64,000 nt of DNA from Amblyomma americanum (Eukaryota; Arthropoda; Arachnida; Ixodida; Ixodidae), in NCBI RefSeq assembly GCF_052857255.1, contig NC_135507.1:77970350-78034349 (forward strand). Direction: 5' to 3'. Positions 21,202-31,310 of this stretch are shown in pieces. The notes under the pieces were generated by a model. That model was given only the letters and a program-made list of their open reading frames with translations. It had not been told where the DNA came from and did not search any database. Positions within the stretch are counted from its first letter, which is position 1. Each line of letters opens with the position of its first letter. A program made the position numbers and the translations under genes.

Positions 21202-22158
21202 TGTCACATATATTAAGGAGCCTAAATTAAATTTTAAAAAATAACAAGAATAATTGGTTTTCTTGGGGAAAGGAAATGGCGCAGTATCTGTCTCATATAT
21301 CTTTGGACACCTGAACCGCGCCGTAAGGGAAGGGATAAAGGAGGGAGTGAAAGAAGAAAGGAAGAATAGGTGCTGTAATGGAAGGCTCCGGAATAATTTC
21401 GACCACCGGGGGTTCTTTAACGTGCACTGACATCGCACAGCACACGGGTGCCTTAGCGTTTTTCCTCCATAAAAACGCAGCCGCCGCGGTAGGGTTCGAG
21501 CCCGGGAACTCCGGATCAGTAGTCGAGCGCCCTAACCACTGAGCCACCGCGGCGGGGCAAACATTTTAAAGAAAAAAGGTGTGAAGACGACGACGCAAAT
21601 TAACCGAAGAATAAAGAAGAGGAATAAGAAGCATTCGTTGAAATGAAGAGAGATGATTGGTGCAGAAGCATTCGGTGAGGTGGAGAGAGATGATCGATGG
21701 AGAAGAGAAGACGACGACAATGCATACGTGGACTAACACCGAGGCTATAAAAGGGCGAGTGAGAGCGAGGCCTCAGGGGGAACAGCAGAGAAGCGGAGAC
21801 CCCGGCGGGTCAGGGACAGATCGGCTGGAAGAGAACGACGTCGGCTACTGCTCCGGTGAGCTTGCGTTCTACGACACCGCATCGTGGACTCCCTGCCGTG
21901 CCTGAGCCCGTTCCGGGGAGTCAACGGAGGGCGCTACCACCTGCTACGGCCAGGGCTATCTCCAGCGCTGTTGCCGCCCATCCGGGTGGTGCCCCCAACG
22001 CCAACAACACCGGCATCATCTCCACGGGCGCTTGGATCTGGAGTTTATACGACGCAGCCAGCGACGCCGCCACCAAAGCCAACAACACCGGCATCATCTC
22101 CACGTGCGCTTGGACCTGGAGCTTGTACGACCCAGCCAGCGACGCCAGCCCAAGCACG
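21202..22158 (+). repeat. 3'-truncated LTR in inverted orientation, containing a SINE
   Basis: TGTCACATATATTAAGGAGC begins the copy. It follows the right LTR closely through AAATTAACCGAAGAATAAAG, TATAAAAG (21746-21753) and the repeated GGCATCATCTCCACG units, then stops at CCAAGCACG (22158). There the sequence changes to antisense RT. About 200-300 bases of the LTR end are missing. A SINE interrupts it at 21239-21562. Confidence 0.82.
21239..21562 (-). mobile_element. SINE type 2 inside the left LTR
   Basis: On the minus strand it has the head CCGCCGCGGTGGCTCAGTGG, a B-box-like GGGCTCGAACCC, the GTGCACGTTAAAGAACCCCC body and the type 2 tail GCGCCATTTCCTTTCC. The 8-base duplication ATTTTAAA flanks it at 21231-21238 and 21563-21570. 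It is the youngest layer of the nest. Confidence 0.85.
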
Positions 22159-22557
22159 AAAAGGCAGTCTTCTCTTTAGAAAAATCTTCCATTGGTATTT
22201 GCCAATACCATTTAGCTAAGTCAAATTTAGAAAAACCTTTTGTGAGCCACCTTAGCGAACACCACGTCCGCTCTTGGTATGGGTTCTGCATTGGGTACTA
22301 TGATGTCATTTAGCCGACGAAAATCTACGCGCAGTAGGTAAGTACCATCGGTTTTTTTTTACAACCACGAGAGGCGCACTGTATGCTGACCACGACCTCT
22401 CAATCACACCAAGCTCCAACATATCCCGCACCTCCTTTTCTATTGATTCTTGAACTGCTAAAGGTAGTGGGTATTGCTTCACGTTGATTGGTCTATCTGT
22501 AGAGAGATCTAGTCTGCAACATATGACATCCGTTATGCCCGGCACATCTGAAAACAC
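22159..22557 (-). pseudogene. Gmr1-type element: truncated reverse transcriptase
   Basis: The frames read PLPLAVQESIEKEVRDMLEL and SAYSAPLVVVKK. After a frameshift in a run of nine A/T bases near 22355 they read GTYLLRVDFRRLND, and then SKFDLAKWYWQIPMEDFSKE. This is the N-terminal third of a Gypsy RT. It ends at 22159 before the catalytic YxDD region, where the inverted LTR begins. It lies downstream of the integrase, which is what sets the Gmr1 order. Confidence 0.75.
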
Positions 22558-24458
22558 ATCCTCTTTGCTTTGGAGTATGGCCTTTGCGAACTTCGGTCTT
22601 CATTCAAATTGGGGTTAATTTCCACCTTATCCCAACCTACAGTTTTCTTCCCAATGCATGTGGCCATCTCGACAACATCATATGTCTCCTCGGATACTAC
22701 CGAGCATGCTACCTTGGGGGCGCACTGTACGGGAACTCTTTCTTCGTACTTTTTCAACACGTGTGCATGGAACACCTTCTTTTTGTTATTTATCAGTAAC
22801 TCATAATCCACGTCATTTTTCTTATGCGTCACAATGAAAGGGCCCTTCCACTGCAGCAGTAACATATTATTATCCGTGGGTAGCAAGATGAGAAACTTGT
22901 CGCCCGGATTCAAATTCCTGTGAGTGGCTTTCTTGTCATAGTAGCCCTTATAGCGTTCGCGCGCCCTATCCAGGCCTTGATGTGCAAGCCTGCATGTTTC
23001 TTCCAACTTGTCCCGCAACTCAAGAACGTATGTGTAAGTTGTCTTGAGATTTGATGCAATACCCTTATTAGCCCACAACTCCTTGACTATTGTAAGTGGA
23101 CCTCTAACTGTTCTACCATACAACACCTCGAAAGGCGAGAAACCAAGACTCGTTTGTGGTACTTCGCGGTAAGCGAACAAAAGAGCTGGGAGATATCTAT
23201 CCCAATCATTAAGTCTCTCCTGGCACATTTTCTTGATCATATTTTTGAGGGTGCCGTTAAACCCCTCTACAAGACCATTACACATGGGATGGTAAAGAAA
23301 CTGCCTCACTGACAAAAGGCGGCTAACCTCCTTCATTAGTTCCGATGTGAAGTTCGAGCCCCGGTCACTCAAAACTTCCCTCGGGAACCCCTAACGCGAA
23401 AACATTTCCACGAGACCCTCCGCCACTTGGATACTGTCAATAGTTCTCAGTGGAATAGCGTCAGGATAACGAGTGGCCACGTCAACTAGAGTAAGCACAT
23501 ATCTATTGCCTTTGGCGGATACTGGAGAGATTGGCCTCACAATGTCAATAGCCACTCGCTGAAACGGTAGGTCGGTGGCTGGCATCTTTCCCAGAGGTAC
23601 GGGACCAACTCTTCCCTTCGGAACTGTGCGCTGGCACACATCACATGAGCGAACAAAGCGCTTAAAGTCACTCACACCCGGCCAAAAGAACTCCTCGGTG
23701 ATCCTAGACACCGTTGTTTGAACACCCTGGTGTCCGGCCATAATGGCGTCATGTCCTAAGCGTAGCACGGTCTCTCGCATATCTCTCGGTAACACCAGCT
23801 GTTGGACACGCCTTCCTGAACTAAATGTGCATTCCCTGGGCAAAAGAACATTTACCAATTGAAACTCGAATGACGTCCGACTCTTCTTTCTTTTCACCTT
23901 TTCCCCAACTCTTTCGAAGCAGGTCTTCAGGCTCGGGTCTTCTTTTTGCGTAATTGCAATTTTGCCCGGTGTTACGCTCATGCACATCGCAACAGGACTA
24001 GAGAGCGGACGCTGCGTTGCTCGGGCTGTCTCTTGAGCTTTTGTCTCCACTTCCGAGGAGTAACTGACTGCACCCGTCTGAGCTGTCGCCGGCCTTTCCT
24101 CCTTTGAATGTTCTTCACCGTCGAGCATCCTCCACTCGGGATCGGGGTCTTCGACACTTCTTACACCCGTAATGTTCCCCAAGATGAGATCGTAGGCGGG
24201 TTGGTCTACAAATTTTGCCAATACCTGCCCCGTATAATATGGCGTGGACACTAGAATCCTAGCTTCAGGGAGGTACCTCACTGTGCTATCTACAAGAGTG
24301 ACTGCCGATGCTTCCCCTGTGAGATCGTCGTCCTTCACCAGGCTTCCCCGAATCAAGACTGTGCTGGCTCCGCTGTCTCTAAGCACCAATATAGGAAGGT
24401 CCCCTATTTGCCCAACCACCACTGGCATTGCTGCTTTCGTCTTGGGTGTTCCACTCAC
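22533..24458 (-). pseudogene. Gmr1-type element: protease and integrase (one in-frame stop)
   Basis: The N-terminal part has an aspartic protease core (LVLRDSGASTVL) and a LILGN flap-side motif. After a linker, the integrase zinc-binding HHCC is seen as LGHDAIMAGHQGVQTT then SCDVCQR. The catalytic core follows with AIDIV (first Asp), SDRGSNFTS (second Asp) and GLVEGFNGTLKN (Glu). A single TAG at 23391-23393 interrupts the frame between EMFSR and GFPREVL; otherwise the frame continues unchanged to 22533. The C-terminal part has KKATHRNLNPGDKFLIL and WKGPF, the usual integrase C-terminal SH3-like features. All catalytic residues are present, so the damage is recent or slight. The product would insert cDNA ends into host DNA. 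Confidence 0.82.
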
Positions 24459-24559
24459 TGCCTCATTTTAAAGCGGCGTTTGCTCTCCTTTCAGCTATGG
24501 AGCTTCGGGCGGCGTGACAAGTTCTACCCTTGAGTCGACAACGCATGCAGCTCGGTCCT

Positions 24560-25668
24560 GCGTTCTGTATCGGCACTCATCCAGAGTATGACCCCTCCTC
24601 TTACAACCCTGACACAACAACCTGTGTTTTTTTGGGCAGCACTATTCGACAGTCAGCTGCACGGCGTCCCACCTTGCCGCAGAGAAAACACCTTACTGGC
24701 GCCTTAGATGCACCGGCATGTGATCTTGATTTTGCCGCATCTGTCTCTAAGGTCTTTTGGGTTTCCTTCTTTGCCTTACTCAAATTTCTTAGCCCTTGAG
24801 CCTCGAGGAATTGGTCTGCAGTGTCGGCGAACTCTTCCAACGAACACCACTTTCTTTCAGGAATAGCGCCAGCTTTGAGCTGCAACACGCTAAAAATTGC
24901 TCTGTCACCAGCTTGTCACGCACACCTTCAAAACTCTTTTCTGTGTTTGACATATGAAGCCACCTATCAAAATAGTTGGTCAGCCTGCAGGAAAACTGCT
25001 TCGCGGTGTCCGAATCATCAGGTTTCGCGGTGCGAAATCTCTCACGAAAACCCTCTGCCGTAAGCCTGAATCTTTGGAGGAGTGCCTTTTTGACTTTCTC
25101 GTAGTCCATGGAATCAGCAGCGGGCATCCTTCCAAAGACATTCAGCGCCTCTCCGACTAAACACATGCTCAATGCCGTGGGCCATTCACAGCGCTCCCAG
25201 CCTTGCCCCAAAGCTATCCGCTCGAATCGTTGCAGATATGCGTCCAGTTACTCTCTTTTGTCATCGAAAGGAGCCATCAGCTTCCTTGGACAAACTCTGG
25301 CCGGTCTAGGAGATTCTGTACCCTCTAAGGAACGCTATCATTGTCCGTGATCTCCTCATATCCTCCCGCGACATGCGCCTGTTTCCACAAAATAAACCCC
25401 TTCTCCCGTTCTATCCTTCTTTTCTCCTGTTATTCTGCCTCGCGAGCTCTTTTCTCTTCTCGCTCTTCCGCCTCGCGAGCTCTTCTCTCTGCCTCGCGAG
25501 CTCTTTTAACCTCGCGTTCTTCTGCTTCACGAGCGTCTGCGCGTGCTTGCACCCTTTCCTCTCTCTCTGCCTTTTTGCCTCTTCTTTCTCCTCGTCACAG
25601 AGACGCATCGCCTCTTCATTGCTTCACCCTAGCTTGAGCTCCAGCTCTAAGGTTTTTGCGAGGTCCAT
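24560..25668 (-). pseudogene. Gmr1-type element: gag with SCAN-like domain, several stops
   Basis: It opens MDLAKTLELELKLG and then a TGA. A charged coiled-coil rich in EKR (25411-25608) follows, encoded by tandem CTCGCGAG-type repeats. Next comes a block with GEALNVFGRMP, FRTAKPDDSDTAKQFSCRL and DKLVTEQFLACC, resembling the gag segment from which vertebrate SCAN domains are thought to derive in Gmr1-like elements. The end carries RCFLCGKVGRRAADC, a zinc knuckle whose histidine is replaced by arginine. Several stops and frameshifts break it up. Product would be the capsid protein of the element. Confidence 0.7.
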
Positions 25669-25758
25669 ACTTTCTGCCGTCGAGAGATCGGAAAAATACA
25701 AGACAAAGCAAAGAAGAAAAAAGCAACTGAATCCTGGCACAGGCTCGCCACTTATGTT

Positions 25759-26684
25759 TGTCACGGATCTCTCCGGAGGACACTCGGACCAAAAGAATGG
25801 ACTAGGCGACGGGTGTACCCACACAAACGCACATTTAATACACCCTACGTGGCACACACACTAGAACACAAAACTAACACAAAACACAAATACTATAAAT
25901 ACACACGACCCGGGCACACTACTACAGGCGTCTACTACTAGCGTTTTACTATTCGTGGTCGGCATTCGTGCTCACGGTTGGTTTGGTGCGGCTGCGGCGT
26001 TGTATGGATCCAGTAGACGGCGTCGAGGCGGCGTTCGCCGTGCTTGGCCTAGCGTCGCTGGCGGTGTTCGACGTGCTCGGGATTGCGTCGCTGGCTCGTT
26101 CGTACAAGCTCCAAGTCCAAGCGCCCGTGGAGATGATGCCGGTGTTGGCTTTGGTGGCGGCGTCGCTGGCTGCGTCGTATAAGCTCCAGGTCCAAGCGCC
26201 CGTATAGATTATGCCGGTGTTGTTGGCGTGGGGGGCACCAACCGTATGGGCGGCAACAGCGCTGGAGATAGCCCTAGCCGTAGCAGGTGGTAGCGCCCTC
26301 CGTTGACTCCCCGGAACGGGCTCAGGCACGGCAGGAAGCCCACGATGCGGAGTCGTGGAACGCGAGCTCACCGGAGCAGTAGCCGGCGTCGCTCTCTTCC
26401 AGCCGATGTGTCCCTGACCCGCCGGAGCTTCCGCTTCTCTGCTGTTCCCCCTCAGGCACTCGCCCTTTTATAGCATCGGTGTTAGTCCACGTATGCCTTG
26501 TTATCGTCTTCTCTTCTCCACCAATCATCTCTCTCCAACTCACCGAATGCTTCTTCACCAATCATCTCTGTCCACCTCAACGAATGCTTCTTCTTCCTCT
26601 TCTTTATTCTTCGGTTAATTTGCGTCTTCTTCTTCACACCTTTTTCCTATAAAATTTAATTAAGGCTTCTTAAAACATGTGACA
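25759..26684 (-). repeat. complete LTR (926 bp) of the Gmr1-type element
   Basis: Ends are TGTCACAT and CCGTGACA, a short inverted repeat. TATAAAAG lies at 26465-26472 on the minus strand. ATTAAA, a likely poly(A) signal, lies near 25834-25839. Between them is a GC-rich block with two tandem units of roughly 57-75 bases (GGCATCATCTCCACGGGCGC). An open frame of 140 codons crosses this block at 25949-26371. TGGCGAGCCTGTGCC follows the LTR as a probable primer-binding region. Confidence 0.82.
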
Positions 26685-27507
26685 GTGTGACACACGATCG
26701 AACGCTTTCGAGAAATCTAAAAATAAGACATCTACTTGGCTGCGTTTGTCCAGTGCGGATCCGATATCGTGGATCGTTTCCAGCAGTTGAGTTGCAGTTG
26801 ATAGCCCTTTCCTAAAGCCGTGCTGGTTAGTACTCAGTAGATTATTTTCTTCAAGAAATTTTACGATGTGCTTAAGAATGATATGTTCAAATTTCTTGGA
26901 TGCAACACACGTGAGTGAAACAGGGCGATAGTTAGACACATTTCTAGTGTCTCCAGATTTATGAACAGGAACAACCTTAGCGATTTTCCAATCTTTCGGG
27001 ACGTCTGAATTTTCTAGGGATTTCTTATAAACAAGGAGCAAATATCTCGATGCCCACTCTGCGTATCTTTAAGTAAAAGAGCAAGAATTCCTGATTTGTT
27101 TAGTGTAGGTTCGGGAAGGTTCTAGGCTTTAGTCACTTATTTGAGAATCCACGTGAGGAACAGAATTGTCATCAAGCGTGAAAACCGATTGAAAATGCAG
27201 ATTGATGTCATTGGCTATCTTTAATGCCTCATGTGGAGGTACATGGCTTTGTTTGTGCTTTCGAGAATTCAGATATCTCCAAAATTTTTGGGGAGTGGTT
27301 TTGATAAAGTTGCTCAGAGTAACATGTGTATATTTGTGTTTTGAAGTCCTAATTGCTTTCTCTAAATTATTTGAGAGTTTGCGAATGTGTTCAGTGTGTG
27401 TTGGCGATGGTTTCCGTCGTTCAAGATTCCTCAGCCGTGACAGTTGCGCTTCATATGTATAATGTCTCGAGTTATCCACAGTTGTTTACAGTTTTTACAC
27501 GTGTGTA
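26685..27507 (-). mobile_element. LINE A, 5' part: linker and RT N-terminal half
   Basis: Frames on the minus strand include HYTYEAQLSRLRNLERR and TTPQKFWRYLNSRKHK (27129-27479). At 26670-27041 they include DWKIAKVVPVHKSGDT, NYRPVSLTCVASK, HGFRKGLSTATQLLE and FLDFSKAFDRVSH. These are the linker and RT motifs preceding those at 20180-21148. The element is 5'-truncated near 27507, with no endonuclease. The AATTAC duplication marks its insertion into LINE B. Confidence 0.82.
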
Positions 27508-28735
27508 AATTACTGCATATTCTAAGATTGGTCTAATAATAGTGTTGTAGGAAAAAGGCGCGCACCAGGGGCTGCTAACTTAAGTGAGCATCGGAAGAAA
27601 AAAAGCTTTCTGAGGGCGTTTGCTGAAACATAGCCGAAATGGTTGGTCCAAGAGAGGTCATCAGAAATTCATAGGCCTAGATACTTATATTCAGTAACTT
27701 CATGAAGAAAATTATTATTAGGAGTGTAGTTATATAGAAGACTTTTTTTAGTGTTATTCTCATAAATAAGGCTTTTCAAAATTAATTGACATTCGCCACT
27801 TCTCACACCAATAATATATTTTTGCAAAATCACTATTCAGCCTAATTTGATCTTCAGTCGAACTTATTTTCTCGTACAGCACGCAGTCGTCCGCTTATAA
27901 CTTAACACGTACTAACAGGTTTTTAACAATATCATTAATAAATATTAAAAACATTAGGGGGCCAAGGACGGATCCTTGGAAAATGCCAGAATCGACCGCA
28001 AGGCAATTGGAGCAGGCTTTATGCAGTTCGACAAACTGACGGCGATCAGATAGGTACGATCGTATCCATGCTAATATCTGTTTATTATTTATAACAATAC
28101 TGAGTTTATTAAGCACTTTTTTGCGCGAAACCTTATCGAAAGCTTTTCGAAAGTCCATGAAGATAACATCTGTTTTCTTTCGTTGATTGCTGTCGCAAAA
28201 TCAAGGATTGTTTCGACCAGCTGAGTGCATGTTGAATACCCTCGTCTGAACCCATGCTGGACAACTGCCAGCACATTATGCTGGTCGAGGAAATTAATTA
28301 GATGCTTATGAATGATGTGTTCTAATTATTTGCACGTTGTCGAAGTTAATGAAGTAGGGCGATAAATTTTAATACACGTCCTCTCTCCACTTTTATAAAA
28401 AGGCTTAATTCTAGCTGTTTTCTAATCACACGGTAAAACACCTTCTTTCAAAGATCGAGCGAATAGCACGCACAAATACTTGGAACACCACTCTGCATAC
28501 TGTTTAAGAAAGGCATTCGGAATATTATCTGGTCCAGGTGATTTCTTAACATCCAGTTTTAGCAATAGATTTAAAAAACCCTCTTCAGAAAATACATCAG
28601 GCATGGAAGGAAGGGACATGCTAAAGGGTTGGAGACGCCCGACATCTTTTGTAAAAACTTTCTTAAAGCTGTTATTAAATGCTGAAGAAATGCGACCTGT
28701 GTCTCTTAAAAGGCAGAATTCTGCCTAGCACCCGC
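27508..28735 (-). mobile_element. LINE B, 5' part: RT relic
   Basis: Broken minus-strand frames read MPDVFSEEGFLNLLLKLDVK with KSPGPDNIPNAFLK. HGFRRGYSTCTQLVETILDF, FRKAFDKVSRKKVL, YLSDRRQFV and GSVLGPLMFLIFINDI follow, and near 27600-27690 EVTEYKYLGL. The catalytic FADD stretch is damaged. It is older than LINE A, which interrupts it at 27508. The 5' end near 28735 lacks an endonuclease. Confidence 0.75.
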
Positions 28736-29540
28736 AGGTTGCAGAACGAGAAATTATTGGGCCTGTTGGATTTACCAAGCTTTGGCTGTCCGCTGGCTGC
28801 TAGCAAATTCGCTTCTGGCAAACAGGGACACGAAGTAAAATAATGGTCACATGGGCTATCGGCCATTGGAACGAGTCCATCGTGCGCAGGCCGTCTCGTC
28901 GACGCCACTTGGCTCTCTGGAGTCAAATGCTCTCCGCTGCTTCGAGTACGGCTGCATCTCCTTGTAAGCACGCGTGCCTTAGAAATAGACTGCTCGGGGG
29001 GCGAAAGAAGCAGTGCGAAGTTAAGGAGGGCGCCCACAGACTGCAGCACAAAATAGCTGATCGCGCTCACACCCGTATACATAGGCGATCACGAAACGGG
29101 CGTGTGGCCCATGGTACGGGTTGTGCTGTGAAGCGTGCTGTCAGCTTCGAGGGATCTTTAAAAGCATGCCAATAGCAGCCACACTCTACCGTGTTTCAGA
29201 AAAACCACACCTGAGTGAAAAGCTGGGCGCATCACACCCGGAAATTCTGGACGAAAGCATTTTTTAGCTGAAAACAGTTAAGGAACGCAATTTTGTCATC
29301 TAATGCAAGATTTAATCATAACAATCAATATATTCGCATATCACCCGACGGCAGTCTTGTATTTTTTTTTCTATTGACGTTTTTGCTGACGTCAAAAGTG
29401 TTCCTGATTGCTTTTCTACGGCAGCCTTAGCTGTTCGATGCGATCAATGAGAACATTTTAAAAGAAAGATTTTGTTACATATCAAAATAAATGATCCTTA
29501 CCTTTCACATTTCTATAACAGTGTCTTACAATTTTCCAAT
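28736..29540. other. no feature recognised
   Basis: A moderately GC-rich part (28740-29180) has open frames on both strands without recognisable motifs. The rest is AT-rich with nothing assigned. Confidence 0.4.
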
Positions 29541-29548
29541 TTTCAAAT

Positions 29549-29794
29549 GGCCGCCGCGGTGGCAGAGTGGTTACGGCGCTCGGCTGCTGGCCCGAAAGAC
29601 GCGGGTTCGATCCCGGCCGCGGCGGTCAAATTTTGATGGCGGCAAAATTCTAAAGGCCCGTTTGCTGTGCGATGTCAGTGCACGTTAAAGAACCCCAGGT
29701 GGTCGACATTTCCGCAGTTCTTCACTACGGCGTCTGTCATAACCTGAGTCGCTTTGGGACGTTAAACCCCCATAAACCAAGCAACCCAACCAAC
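29549..29794 (+). mobile_element. Ruka-like SINE, full length
   Basis: The head GGCCGCCGCGGTGGCAGAGT has an A box (TGGCAGAGTGG) and a B box (GGGTTCGATCC). The body is GCGATGTCAGTGCACGTTAA and the tail is CTTTGGGACGTTAAACCCCC followed by ATAAACCAAGCAACCCAACC. A 7-base duplication TTTCAAA lies at 29541-29547 and 29795-29801. This is the best reference copy in the window. Confidence 0.88.
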
Positions 29795-29997
29795 TTTCAA
29801 AATTTTTGACAGAGAAAGCTGGACTTGTACTCATCAAGCACCATGCCGTGTTCCCGGATTATTGCGTGTTCGTTAACTATACGCATGCATGATCGCAGAC
29901 GATCGACTCTTGTGATTGAGTCTGCTGTGTTCATTGCGATTGGTACGTTCGTTCATTGCTCCCTGTGGATCGTATTTGGACAATTCCTCCCCACCGA

Positions 29998-30285
29998 ATT
30001 ATGGGCAGGTAATTTTACAATTAAGCCCACCATGCGGTGGGCAGGTAAGCAGCGTTCTCATCGTGTTACTTTGGCCTCAGCTCAATTAATCGTGAGAGGC
30101 TGCTCCTGAAGAGCAACCTGGAGCGCAACCGAACTCAATCAAACCAAGTCCCACCGATGGCAGCACCTGCCATAGAAGGGCAGTGGCGCATTGCTTGACC
30201 GCTGCACCACTGCGGCCGTATTGATAGGAAGATTCTTGGGGATCTATGAATGTAGATAATGACCAATTCCGCATATATAAACTGC
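29998..30285 (-). repeat. R3 repeat, copy 2
   Basis: On the minus strand ACATTCATAGATCCCCAAGA precedes GCCGCAGTGGTGCAGCGG, followed by the CCACCGATGG-type and GTGGGC blocks seen in the other copies. The 3' part is shortened. Confidence 0.6.
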
Positions 30286-31300
30286 AGAAGGACGGCAGAT
30301 TGGGCGAGTTGGTGTTCCATGGTAACAAGAAAATTCAAACAGCGCTAGACAACAGGATCCGAAAGAGGAGGAGACAAACACGGTGCTGAACTTACAACTG
30401 CTTTATTTGAAGTAAGAAGTCAATTTATACGTACAAAACTGGGCACACATGCGCACAGTCATACATGGACAATGAGATAAGAAATCTGAAATGCCAACAT
30501 ACACACGTGATGTATCCGGCTTCAAATCTACCCTTTGTGCAGCAATGTCATTTCTTTCGCTGACAAAGTCAGAGTTTTGCTAACACAACTGTGAGATTTC
30601 CTGATGATATGGGATACTTCGGCGACTTCTATGGTAGTCTTGTCACTATGAAAAAATAACAATTCTCTGTCGTGGAAAAAAAGGTACGCCTTTAAACACA
30701 CTGCAATGCTTTGCCAGGTTCGTGTCTTTTTTATGGAACGAATTGACATGCTCCATGTGTCTAATATTAATGCAACGGCCTGTCTGGCCTATGTAAGTAA
30801 GGCTTAATGATAAAAAAATTTGGTAAACAACGCCCTTCTTGCAACTGATGAACTTAATGACATAATTTACCTTGCAGGCAGTATTCCGTTTGAAGCCTTC
30901 CTGTTTCCTCTGAACTGCTGCCCCTAACTTACCCAGCTTATTAGGAGCAGAAAAATTGACCTTAACATCATACTTGGCCCCTACCTTCTTAAAGCGATGC
31001 GATAACGCGTGCACATAAGGCGTGACTGCAGTTCTTTTCCAGTCAGCATTTTCTATGGACTGTCCTGAACATTTCAGCGCTTTTATAATCTTATTTGCAC
31101 CAGCCACAAGTACGGAATCTGGAAAACCTGCCTGTCTGCATCTCTGGGTTTGAATTGAAAGAATATTATACATTTGATAAATGCAAGGTTTTTTGACACC
31201 GAAACCAATACATCCTGTTAGAATTCCGAATTTTAAAAGCTTAGAATAGCAAGACGCGCAGCTTACAAGAGGTTTCTCACTCCTGGCTGGGGCAAATAAG
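30286..31300 (-). pseudogene. Penelope-like element relic, C-terminal part with GIY-YIG domain
   Basis: The minus-strand frame reads HALSHRFKKVGAKYDVKVNF and KLGKLGAAVQRKQ, then VIKFISCKKGVVYQI with LTYIGQTGRCINIR and HMEHVNSF, and HCSVFKGVPFF. The YQI...YIGQTGRCxNxR..EH pattern is the GIY-YIG endonuclease that ends Penelope-like proteins, with the preceding zinc-binding CKKG segment. The reverse transcriptase is missing, apart from a possible remnant near 31200. To the left, about 30286-30530 has the GGATCCGAAAGAGGAGGAGA segment of its terminal region. Penelope elements are retroelements distinct from LINEs and LTR elements; this copy is 5'-truncated. Confidence 0.75.
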
Positions 31301-31310
31301 ATTATAAAAG

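Larger units (their letters stand above)
21202..26684 (-). mobile_element. Gmr1-type Ty3/Gypsy LTR retrotransposon with inverted LTR sequences
   Basis: Read on the minus strand the order is LTR (26684-25759), primer-site region (TGGCGAGCCTGTGCCAGG), gag, protease, integrase, then a truncated RT. The integrase-before-RT order is that of Gmr1-like elements. At the left end a second LTR sequence (21202-22158) lies in the opposite orientation and abuts the truncated RT. Both outer ends are TGTCACA...TGTGACA. A 5-base duplication GTGTG flanks the whole unit (21197-21201 and 26685-26689). The target was LINE A. Coding parts carry stops and frameshifts, so the copy is dead. Confidence 0.82.

Noticed and set aside
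21179..26678. TTAAAACAT occurs at 21179-21187 and 26670-26678, suggesting a 9-bp target duplication for the nested insertion
   Set aside because: The right copy lies inside the LTR start and the left copy inside LINE A. The GTGTG pair at the LTR ends fits the element boundaries and restores the LINE frame, so TTAAAACAT is coincidence.
29560..29630. Functional tRNA gene
   Set aside because: A and B boxes are present but the segment continues into a SINE body with a target duplication; it is a SINE head.
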